From positions 1-56,037 of the forward strand of contig NZ_JAEPKU010000012.1 in the NCBI RefSeq assembly GCF_016652235.1: 56,037 bases of DNA. The letters run 5' to 3'. The notes under the pieces were generated by a model, which saw nothing but the letters and a program-made list of their open reading frames with translations, searched no databases and was not told the origin of the DNA. The position numbers were made by a program, and so were the translations under genes. Positions 43,311 to 51,413 of this stretch are shown in pieces. The DNA is from Dysgonomonas sp. Marseille-P4677 (GTDB lineage: Bacteria > Bacteroidota > Bacteroidia > Bacteroidales > Dysgonomonadaceae). Position 1 is the first letter of the stretch, and each line of letters starts with the position of its first letter.

Positions 43311-45776
43311 ATGAAAGAAAAACTAGCATTATTTATTGTCACGGCAGCATTAATGCTCTCATGCAAATTGACAGAGGAGCCATCTCAGGTTCAACTCGGC
43401 GAAATTAAAGAAGTTCCATTTACAGATGTCCACTTCACTGATGAATTCTGGTTGCCACGAATGGAAATAAACAGAACCGTTTCTATTCCGTCAGCGTTTC
43501 ACCAATGTGAAATCAATGGGCGATTTGATAATTTTGCTTTAGCAGGTGGATTGATTAAGGGTGAACATAAGGGAGACTTCTCTTTCGATGACACCGATCC
43601 ATACAAAATTATAGAGGGAGCTTCCTACTCTTTAGCCGTAAAATATGATCCAAAACTGGATGCATACCTAGATAGTGTTATTACACTAATAGCTGCGGCA
43701 CAAGAACCAGACGGTTACCTGACAACATGTGTGACCAACAAGTGTACTCGCCTGTCGGGCTGGTGGGGCAGTGCCCGTTGGGAAAAGATAAACAGTCACG
43801 AATTATATAACAGTGGCCATTTGTACGAAGCTGCAGTAGCTCATTATCAGGCAACAAAAAAAAGATCTTTACTCGATGTTGCTATCAAGAATGCAGATTT
43901 AGTGTGTCAAGTGTTCGGTCCAAATGAAGGACAGAAACATGTACCATCAGGACACCCGATCATCGAAATGGCATTAGTAAAACTATACAATGTCACAAAT
44001 GACAAAAAGTATTTGGATATGGCCCGTTATTTTGTAGATGAAACCGGAAGAGGTACTGATGGACATAAACTTAGTCCATACAGTCAGGATCACAAACCAA
44101 TTTTGGAGCAGGACGAAATAGTAGGACATGCGGTGCGTGCCGGTTATCTTTATTCAGGAGTGACGGATGTAGCTTCTATGTTACATGACAAAGAACTGTT
44201 TAATGCTGTAGATCGTGTTTGGGACAATATGGCTAGTAAGAAGCTCTATATTATAGGCGGAATCGGTTCGCGTGCTCAAGGTGAAGGCTTTGGCCCGAAT
44301 TATGAACTAAATAACTTCAACAATTATTGTGAAACTTGTGCTTCCATCGCCAATGTATACTGGAACCAACGCATGTTCCTTGCTACAGGAGAATCGAAAT
44401 ATGTAGATGTTCTTGAAAGGGCTCTTTACAATGGACTTATAGCAGGAGTTTCTCTGAGTGGCGACAGATTCTTTTATGGTAATCCGATGGCCTCAGATGG
44501 TGGATTCGAAAGAGCACCTTGGTTTGGCTGTGCCTGCTGTCCGGGCAACGTGACCCGTTTTATGGCATCCGTACCGGGATATGTATATGCTGTCAACAAG
44601 AAAGATATATATGTAAATCTATTTGTAGAAGGTAATTCTAAAATCAAGCTAGATAATAGTGAAATCGAATTAGCTCAAAAGACAAAATATCCTTGGGAAG
44701 GAGATGTTGAAATTGAGGTGAATCCTTCTGTTAAAGATAAATTTACGATACTTCTACGTATCCCAGGATGGGCAAAAAATAAACCTGTGCCTTCCGATCT
44801 GTACCACTATGTAGATGGAGCAAACCCCGATGTGAAAATATCAGTGAATGGACAAGATGCTAAAAAGGCAATTCGAGGCGGTTATGCTGTAATAGAACGC
44901 GAATGGAAATCGGGTGATAAGATAGCTATACATATGGATATGCCGATAAGAAGGGTACAAGCTCATAAAGAGGTAAAATATGACGAAGGTCTATTATCAA
45001 TAGAACGTGGCCCTATCGTTTATGCACTGGAAAGCATAGATCAGAAGAATAATTATTTGTTTGATATCGTTATTCCTCGCGATTCGAAAATAGATTCGCA
45101 TTTCGAAAAGAATCTCCTTAATGGAGTTATGGTTTTGGAAGGAAATGCCTCTATTATAGAAAAAGACTCGACAAACGGAAAGCTAATTGAGCAACCGTTT
45201 ACATTCAAAGCTATTCCTTATAGCACATGGAACAACCGTGGACAAGGTCAACTGGTAGTATGGACTGCCGAGACTTCTGAATATGCAATTGTCAAACCGG
45301 AACCTACAATCGCATCTCAGGCATGGCAAGTAGACGGATGGGGTTTCAAGGATCAATTCGAGCCAAAATCATCTGCCGATATTAATACTCCGTACCATTA
45401 TTGGTGGCTCAAGGCCGGAACTGAAGAATCGATCGGTTACAAGTTTAAGAAACCCAAAACAGTATCCAATGTGGAAGTCTATTGGTTAGCCTTCGAGCAT
45501 TACGATGTCATTTACAAAGCTCCTGAATCATGGAAATTATTATATAAAGATGGTAATTCGTGGAAAGAAGTTAAGAATACATCTCCATACGGAACTGAAC
45601 TTGATAAATATAATAAAGTTACATTCGAACCCGTAACTACCACCGAATTAAAGATGGTTGTACAACTACAAAGACCTAAAGCTAAAGATTCTTCGGATGA
45701 AAACGGGCCTCAAGTTGTCGATGTAGGACGAAAAGGGTATTCAGGTGGAGTTATCGAATGGAAAGTTAACAGATAA
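43311..45776 (+). CDS. GH127 beta-L-arabinofuranosidase-like lipoprotein (first copy)
   Basis: An 821-residue enzyme with a lipobox-like N-terminus (ALMLSC, Cys18). The GH127 zinc-thiolate centre is complete: Glu341 and Cys343 in YCETCASIAN, and Cys409-Cys410 in FGCACCPGN; in the characterised family member HypBA1 the equivalent Cys pair includes the nucleophile. An alpha/alpha-barrel (RRSLLDVAIKNADLV-type helices) is followed by beta-sandwich domains, and an extra C-terminal domain from about residue 690 (VSNVEVYWLAFEHYD) looks carbohydrate-binding. The family removes beta-L-arabinofuranose, for example from hydroxyproline-linked arabino-oligosaccharides. It starts 12 bp after the previous gene. 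Confidence 0.92.
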   Translation: MKEKLALFIVTAALMLSCKLTEEPSQVQLGEIKEVPFTDVHFTDEFWLPRMEINRTVSIPSAFHQCEINGRFDNFALAGGLIKGEHKGDFSFDDTDPYKIIEGASYSLAVKYDPKLDAYLDSVITLIAAAQEPDGYLTTCVTNKCTRLSGWWGSARWEKINSHELYNSGHLYEAAVAHYQATKKRSLLDVAIKNADLVCQVFGPNEGQKHVPSGHPIIEMALVKLYNVTNDKKYLDMARYFVDETGRGTDGHKLSPYSQDHKPILEQDEIVGHAVRAGYLYSGVTDVASMLHDKELFNAVDRVWDNMASKKLYIIGGIGSRAQGEGFGPNYELNNFNNYCETCASIANVYWNQRMFLATGESKYVDVLERALYNGLIAGVSLSGDRFFYGNPMASDGGFERAPWFGCACCPGNVTRFMASVPGYVYAVNKKDIYVNLFVEGNSKIKLDNSEIELAQKTKYPWEGDVEIEVNPSVKDKFTILLRIPGWAKNKPVPSDLYHYVDGANPDVKISVNGQDAKKAIRGGYAVIEREWKSGDKIAIHMDMPIRRVQAHKEVKYDEGLLSIERGPIVYALESIDQKNNYLFDIVIPRDSKIDSHFEKNLLNGVMVLEGNASIIEKDSTNGKLIEQPFTFKAIPYSTWNNRGQGQLVVWTAETSEYAIVKPEPTIASQAWQVDGWGFKDQFEPKSSADINTPYHYWWLKAGTEESIGYKFKKPKTVSNVEVYWLAFEHYDVIYKAPESWKLLYKDGNSWKEVKNTSPYGTELDKYNKVTFEPVTTTELKMVVQLQRPKAKDSSDENGPQVVDVGRKGYSGGVIEWKVNR

Positions 45777-45786
45777 ATAATAGACA

Positions 45787-46611
45787 ATGAAGATTAGACT
45801 TTTACATACATTCTTTTCTATCATATTCATAATTTCGCTTTACAGCTGCTCCGATAAAAAGGGGCAGCTTTCTTGCAAAGAAGCAAAAGTAACAAGTGTA
45901 CCCGATTCTTTACATCTCGATCCTTTTTATAAAAAATATATTGATGCAAATGGAATACCTGTAGTCTCATCGATGAATGTAAATGACTCTGCTCTTATCA
46001 GAGCTAGTAAAGTTATTTATCAGATATTATCGAAACGGGAAGATGTTAAGAAAGCTATGATCGCAAAGGGATGTAAAGTTATGATTATCGGAGAAAAGGA
46101 AGAAGTTTGTGATATACCCGAATACAAAAAGATTTGCGATACCCCCGAAAATATCGCATACTGGAATAAACGGGCACGTGGATTTGGCGGAGCTCCGGAA
46201 CATGATTCTAGTGCCAGTTGCGGTGAGGAAAATATTATTTGTCTTCCAGGTGATAGATATAAAGGTGAAAGCATACTTGTACATGAGTTTGCACATATCA
46301 TTCATATGGTAGGTATTTTAAATATTAATCCTAATTTTGACAACGAACTGGAAACTTTACGTCAGAAAGCCATTGAAAAAGGATTGTGGAAAGACACATA
46401 TGCCATTAGTAACAAAGAAGAATATTTTGCGGAAACAGTTCAATCGTTTTTCAACTGCAATAAATGCTCGGATCAACCTAATGGTGTACATAATTCTATC
46501 AGTACTCGGGAAAAGCTGAAATCGTACGATCCCGACATATATAATTTGTTGTTACAATATTTCGCGGAAGCAGAACTATATTTATGTACCGACAATAGAT
46601 CTGATATATAA
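45787..46611 (+). CDS. HEFAH-motif lipoprotein, putative zinc metallopeptidase
   Basis: A 274-residue lipoprotein (MKIRLLHTFF then SLYSC, Cys21). His166-Glu167-Phe-Ala-His170 in LVHEFAHIIHM is a zinc site, and Glu in EEYFAETVQSF about 45 residues later would be the third ligand, giving a gluzincin-like layout. DPFYKKYIDANGIPVVSS at the start of the mature part and GCGEEN-like cysteines are also seen. I do not recognise a named family with certainty. Its position between GH127 and GH43 suggests action on a peptide carrying the arabinose chains, or structural binding. Its stop shares a base with the next ATG (TAATG). Confidence 0.72.
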   Translation: MKIRLLHTFFSIIFIISLYSCSDKKGQLSCKEAKVTSVPDSLHLDPFYKKYIDANGIPVVSSMNVNDSALIRASKVIYQILSKREDVKKAMIAKGCKVMIIGEKEEVCDIPEYKKICDTPENIAYWNKRARGFGGAPEHDSSASCGEENIICLPGDRYKGESILVHEFAHIIHMVGILNINPNFDNELETLRQKAIEKGLWKDTYAISNKEEYFAETVQSFFNCNKCSDQPNGVHNSISTREKLKSYDPDIYNLLLQYFAEAELYLCTDNRSDI

Positions 46612-48698
46612 TGAAGATGCCAAGAAAAATACTTTACATATTATTTGTATTGTTATTACCCATACTCCTGTATGCTCAGGAGGTAAAATTCAATACACCG
46701 GGAGCAGGTAATCCTATAATCCCCGGTTATTTTGCCGATCCTACTGTTCGTAAATTTGGAGACACTTATTACATCTATGCCACTACAGATGGCACCGGCC
46801 TTGGCGTCGGTCCGGCTCAGGTTTGGAAATCGAAAGACTTTGTCAATTGGACAATAGCTCCTATGAATTGGCCTGATGCACATCAAATATGGGCTCCGGA
46901 TGTTATGCAAGGTACCGATGGAAAATATTATCATTATTATAGTCAGGCTTGCAAGATATTTTGCGGGGTATCTGACAATCCTACTGGTCCTTGGAAAAAT
47001 ATTTTGGGAGCTGATGAAGCAGTACTAATCCCAGACAGATATGTAAAAATGTCGATTACACTCGATGCTCAAAGCTTCATCGATGATGATGGCTCTACTT
47101 ACCTATATTGGGGAACATGGGGTATATATAAAGATCATGGTTGTGGTGTAGGTAAATTGAGTGCCGATATGAAAAGTCTTGTAGACACGGCACTAATACC
47201 AAACACGCAAGCAACTGAATTTTTCGAAGCTCCTTATGTATTCAAACGCAATGATATCTATTATCTGACTTATTCGTCAGGATCTTGCCATGACCATACT
47301 TATCGGGTACAATATGCGACAAGTAAAATAGGACCGATGGGACCTTTCGAATTTGCGGATAATAATCCCATATTGGCAACAAACTCAGATACCACTATAC
47401 ATGGACCCGGACATCATAGTATACTGAAAGAAGGTGACGACTATTATATAGTCTATCACAGGCACAACATTCCTCAATCTACTCGTGGATTCTTCAGACA
47501 AATAGCTGCCGACAAGTTGATTTTCGATAAAAACGGAAGAATACTAAAGATAGAAGCTGGTCATAAAGGAATCGGTTATCTACAAAAAGATTCCAATCCA
47601 TACAAAGATATTGCATTCGGCGCCAAAGTGAAGGCCTCGTCTTATTACGATGAAAACTTTAAGCCTAAATATGCCGTAGATAATAACAATGCAACTTTGT
47701 GGAGAGCAAAAAACTGCTCTGAAAAAGAATGGATCGAAATAGATTTAGGTAAAGCCCAGTCTGTAAAAAGAATTTGGACTCAATTTGAACATGCCACATC
47801 ATTTTATCAATATTTGTATGAAACATCAACTGATGGTAAAAACTGGACTGTATTTTCCGACAAACAGAATAATACCTTAGCAGGTAGTCCAATGACAGAT
47901 CACGGTGATATCAAAGCCAAATATATACGCTTAACAATAAGCGGTAACGAAATGAATGGTTTGTTCCCTGCTGTTTGGAATATCAAAGTATTTTCTGAAG
48001 GGAAAGATCCTTTTCCTGCGAATGAAATGCTATTCAACAGACAAGCTGCAACTGCTGTACCGAAACGCAGGGGATTATTATTCGAAATCAATGCCAATGA
48101 TTATCAAATAGGAGAATTGGCGGGCAGAATAACAAATAACAGAGATACGAAACAAGGATTCAATGCCATTTCAATGGCTGTACCCATAAAAGATCATAAA
48201 AGTAAAAAAGCATTTGCATTTAATGGGTATCAACAATTTAAATCTGATTTTGGACTACCTGAAACTATGACGGGTAATGCACCTTACAGTGTTTCGGCGT
48301 GGATAGCTTCACCATATCCAAAAGAAAACGAATGTATTATAGATATAAACGAATCTTATGGAGAACTTGAAAAAATAATTTTCGGGTATGGAACAAGCGA
48401 TAGAAGTGGTATCACGATGCACCATGGCTGGTATGAAGACATGGGGATAAAAGATATGGAAACAAGTGATGAATGGAAGCATATCGCCGTAACCTTCGAC
48501 GGATATAAAGAGCGGATATATATTAATGGTATATTCGTTAAAGAAAAAGATATATTCCTGCGTGTTGGAAAAAGTGAAAGGTTAACCCTAGGTACTAAAT
48601 TTGACGGAGAGCATCAATTTAGAGGTTATTTGCATTCACTTCAATTCTATGACATACCTCTAAAGCAGGAACAAATAACAGAATTATATAATCGATAA
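46611..48698 (+). CDS. GH43 enzyme with F5/8-type-C and LamG-like domains
   Basis: A 695-residue secreted enzyme with a signal peptide (MKMPRKILYILFVLLLPILLYA). Catalytic acids are Asp43 (FADPT), Asp152 (LDAQSF) and Glu206 (EAPYV). Residues about 340-460 form a discoidin-like carbohydrate-binding domain (AKVKASSYYDENFKPKYAVD). Residues about 490-690 form a LamG/concanavalin-like domain (AYSVSAWIASP-type strands, GEHQFRGYLHSLQFYD). GH43 members cleave alpha-L-arabinofuranose, xylose or galactose linkages; the arabinose setting favours arabinofuranosidase. It overlaps the previous gene by one base. Confidence 0.9.
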   Translation: MKMPRKILYILFVLLLPILLYAQEVKFNTPGAGNPIIPGYFADPTVRKFGDTYYIYATTDGTGLGVGPAQVWKSKDFVNWTIAPMNWPDAHQIWAPDVMQGTDGKYYHYYSQACKIFCGVSDNPTGPWKNILGADEAVLIPDRYVKMSITLDAQSFIDDDGSTYLYWGTWGIYKDHGCGVGKLSADMKSLVDTALIPNTQATEFFEAPYVFKRNDIYYLTYSSGSCHDHTYRVQYATSKIGPMGPFEFADNNPILATNSDTTIHGPGHHSILKEGDDYYIVYHRHNIPQSTRGFFRQIAADKLIFDKNGRILKIEAGHKGIGYLQKDSNPYKDIAFGAKVKASSYYDENFKPKYAVDNNNATLWRAKNCSEKEWIEIDLGKAQSVKRIWTQFEHATSFYQYLYETSTDGKNWTVFSDKQNNTLAGSPMTDHGDIKAKYIRLTISGNEMNGLFPAVWNIKVFSEGKDPFPANEMLFNRQAATAVPKRRGLLFEINANDYQIGELAGRITNNRDTKQGFNAISMAVPIKDHKSKKAFAFNGYQQFKSDFGLPETMTGNAPYSVSAWIASPYPKENECIIDINESYGELEKIIFGYGTSDRSGITMHHGWYEDMGIKDMETSDEWKHIAVTFDGYKERIYINGIFVKEKDIFLRVGKSERLTLGTKFDGEHQFRGYLHSLQFYDIPLKQEQITELYNR

Positions 48699-48712
48699 AA
48701 ATAAAATACTCT

Positions 48713-51136
48713 ATGAAAAAGTTAAGCTTAATTGTTCTTTTTATAGTCTTATACTGGTCTACAGCCTATGCCTGTAATCATTCGGGACATATAAGTGCCG
48801 AAGATAAGAAAGACTATCCTATTCAGCCGGTAGCTTTTACATCGGTTAAATTCTCCGATAGCTTCTGGGCTCCTCGCATCAGAATAAATCAGGATGTAAC
48901 TATCCCTATTGCATTAGGACATTGTTATAACACTGGGCGAGTAGACAACTTTAAGAAAGCGGGAGGCCTTATGCCCGGTTACTTTGGAACCCAACTGACT
49001 TTCGACGATACCGACATCTATAAAATAATAGAAGGTGCCTCCTACTCTATTCAGATGTTTCCTAATAAGGAACTTGAGTCCCGTATGGATACACTCATTT
49101 ATTATATCCAAAAAGCTCAGGAGCCCGATGGTTATCTTTTTACGGCCCGTACTGCAGGCGAACCGGGAAATCTACACGAATGGGTAGGTGAAAAACGTTG
49201 GGAAAAAGATCCGGAACTCAGTCACGAATTGTACAATTGCGGACATCTCTATGAAGCTGCCGTAGCACACTATCAAGCAACAGGAAAACGCACATTACTT
49301 GATGTAGCTATTAAGAGTGCAGATCTTTTAGTAAAAGACTTTGGTCCTGGGAAATTAGCTTATGAACCCGGTCATCAAATTGTAGAAATGGGGCTGGCTA
49401 AAATGTATCGTGTTACAGGTAAAAAAGAATATCTAGATTTAGCTAAATATTTCCTCGATCTGAAAGGACATGGAAAAAGTGGTGAATATAGCCAAACACA
49501 TAAACCTGTAATAGAGCAAGATGAAGCTGTAGGCCACGCTGTACGTGCTGCCTATATGTATTCCGGAATGGCCGATGTTGCGGCACTGACAGGCAACGAA
49601 GCCTATCTGCGTGCGATAGATAAAATTTGGGATAATGTTGTTACTAAGAAATTATATATCACAGGAGGTATAGGAGCAACAGGACATGGCGAAGCTTTCG
49701 GAGCAAACTATGAACTACCTAATATGTCTGCATATTGTGAAACATGTGCTGCCATAGCAAATGTGTATTGGAATCACAGATTATTCCTATTGCACGGAGA
49801 CTCCAAATACTATGATGTATTGGAAAGAACACTATACAATGGACTTATATCGGGGCTTAACTTAGAAGGTAACCGCTTTTTCTATCCTAACCCTTTAGAA
49901 TCGGTAGGCCAACATGGACGTAGTGAATGGTTTGGCTGTGCCTGCTGTCCTAGTAATGTTTGTCGTTTTATGCCTTCTATACCCGGATATGTATATGCTA
50001 AAAAAGATAATAAAATATACGTAAACCTATTTGTAGAAAGTGATTCAGATATAGAACTCGGCAAAAATAAGATAAACCTGTCTCAAAAAACAGGCTATCC
50101 ATGGGATGGTAATATAGCGATTAATATAAATCCTGCAAAGTCTGAAAAATTCGAGATATTAGTACGCATACCTGGTTGGGCTTTAAACAAACCAGTACCA
50201 AGTGACCTATATACATATTTGAATCCGAAAAAAGAAACTGTAAAAATTAAGATAAATGGCAAAGAGGTTAATTATACCATAGGAAGTGACGGATATGTAG
50301 CTCTTTCTCGAAAATGGGAAAAAGGTGATAAAATAGAAGTCTCGTTCCCGATGGATATACACAAAGATGTGGCAAACGAGAAAGTAGAAGACGATAGAGG
50401 TAAGGTTGCTATAGAACGTGGACCGATCGTATATTGTTTGGAGTGGGTAGACAATCAGGACCGTGTATTAAATGCTGTATTGGAAGACAATGTAACTTTT
50501 TCAGAAAGTTACCAACCAAAAGAATTGAGTGGTATAGTAAAACTTGAAGCCAATGCTAAAAGCGCATCGAGAGATAAAAATAATAATGTAATAGTGGAAA
50601 ATAAACATCTGACTGCTATTCCATATTACGCATGGGCAAACCGAGGTTCGGGAGAAATGGCTGTATGGATTCCACGTACTGTAGAATCGACTCGCCCACT
50701 GCCACCACCGACCTTCTGCACATCGGCAAAAGTTACGGTTTCATCTCCTAACAAATCGATGAGCAGTGTAAACGATGGTTACTGGCCTAAAAACTCGAAT
50801 GACCGACATGTTCCGTTCTTCACTCTTTGGCCAAAAAACAATTCGCTAGAGTGGATTGTATATGACTTCGATAAACCCGAAACATTCTCTACTGCATCTG
50901 TATTCTGGTACGATGATGGTCCTTGGGGTGGATGTCGTATCCCTCTATCATGGAATGTACAATATAAAGACCAAAACGGTGAATGGAAAGATGTAAAAAC
51001 TAAAGCCCAGCCTAAATCAGAAAAAGATGTGCTGAATAAGGTAGAGTTCGAAACTGTAACAAGCCAAAGTGTGCGTCTGCAATTTCAACTACCCGCTGAA
51101 GAATCGACCGGTATTTACGAATTTGAAGTAAAGTAA
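48713..51136 (+). CDS. GH127 beta-L-arabinofuranosidase-like enzyme (second copy)
   Basis: An 807-residue secreted paralogue of the enzyme at 43311, with a signal peptide (MKKLSLIVLFIVLYWSTAYA) and a Cys directly after it. The zinc-thiolate site is complete: Glu343 and Cys345 (YCETCAAIAN), Cys411-Cys412 (FGCACCPSN). Shared blocks include HLYEAAVAHYQATGKR and GANYELP. It lacks close identity in the C-terminal part, where DDGPWGGCRIPLSWNV differs from the first copy, suggesting different linkage or glycan preference. It is the last gene of the operon, with a clear terminator after it. Confidence 0.92.
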   Translation: MKKLSLIVLFIVLYWSTAYACNHSGHISAEDKKDYPIQPVAFTSVKFSDSFWAPRIRINQDVTIPIALGHCYNTGRVDNFKKAGGLMPGYFGTQLTFDDTDIYKIIEGASYSIQMFPNKELESRMDTLIYYIQKAQEPDGYLFTARTAGEPGNLHEWVGEKRWEKDPELSHELYNCGHLYEAAVAHYQATGKRTLLDVAIKSADLLVKDFGPGKLAYEPGHQIVEMGLAKMYRVTGKKEYLDLAKYFLDLKGHGKSGEYSQTHKPVIEQDEAVGHAVRAAYMYSGMADVAALTGNEAYLRAIDKIWDNVVTKKLYITGGIGATGHGEAFGANYELPNMSAYCETCAAIANVYWNHRLFLLHGDSKYYDVLERTLYNGLISGLNLEGNRFFYPNPLESVGQHGRSEWFGCACCPSNVCRFMPSIPGYVYAKKDNKIYVNLFVESDSDIELGKNKINLSQKTGYPWDGNIAININPAKSEKFEILVRIPGWALNKPVPSDLYTYLNPKKETVKIKINGKEVNYTIGSDGYVALSRKWEKGDKIEVSFPMDIHKDVANEKVEDDRGKVAIERGPIVYCLEWVDNQDRVLNAVLEDNVTFSESYQPKELSGIVKLEANAKSASRDKNNNVIVENKHLTAIPYYAWANRGSGEMAVWIPRTVESTRPLPPPTFCTSAKVTVSSPNKSMSSVNDGYWPKNSNDRHVPFFTLWPKNNSLEWIVYDFDKPETFSTASVFWYDDGPWGGCRIPLSWNVQYKDQNGEWKDVKTKAQPKSEKDVLNKVEFETVTSQSVRLQFQLPAEESTGIYEFEVK

Positions 51137-51152
51137 GGCCATAAATCATATC

Positions 51153-51203
51153 AAGGATATGTAGAATTATTGATGAAAGTTGTTCTACATATCCTTTGTT
51201 TTT
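51153..51203 (+). terminator. Terminator of the arabinose operon
   Basis: AAGGATATGTAGAA at 51153-51166 and TTCTACATATCCTT at 51183-51196 are perfectly complementary over 14 bp with a 16-base loop, followed by a T-rich tail. It begins 17 bp after the last GH127 stop. Confidence 0.85.
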
Positions 51204-51302
51204 ATGATATATCTTTATCTATACAGTTGCTATACAAATAAAAACGTGTTTTATTTAATGACTGAAAGAGTAACAATGATAATCAACAAAAAAGATGTAA
51301 CC

Positions 51303-51377
51303 TTTGTCACTTTTTTGTTAAAAAGGAAAATCAATAATAGTTAGCAGATGTGTTACTTTTGTCACTTTCTTATAGGA
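51303..51377 (+). repeat. Two copies of the promoter-like element upstream of the S9 peptidase
   Basis: TTTGTCACTTTTTTGTTAAA at 51303-51322 matches the element upstream of the Xaa-Pro aminopeptidase in 19 of 20 positions. A second, shorter match (TTTGTCACTTTCTTATAGGA) lies at 51358-51377; TACTTTTG at 51354-51361 gives it an exact -7 box, 53 bp before the ATG. Apart from these and the terminator, nothing else is seen in 51137-51413. Confidence 0.7.
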
Positions 51378-51413
51378 AGGCCTTAAAAAATCTATTTCTA
51401 ATAATTTACAATA

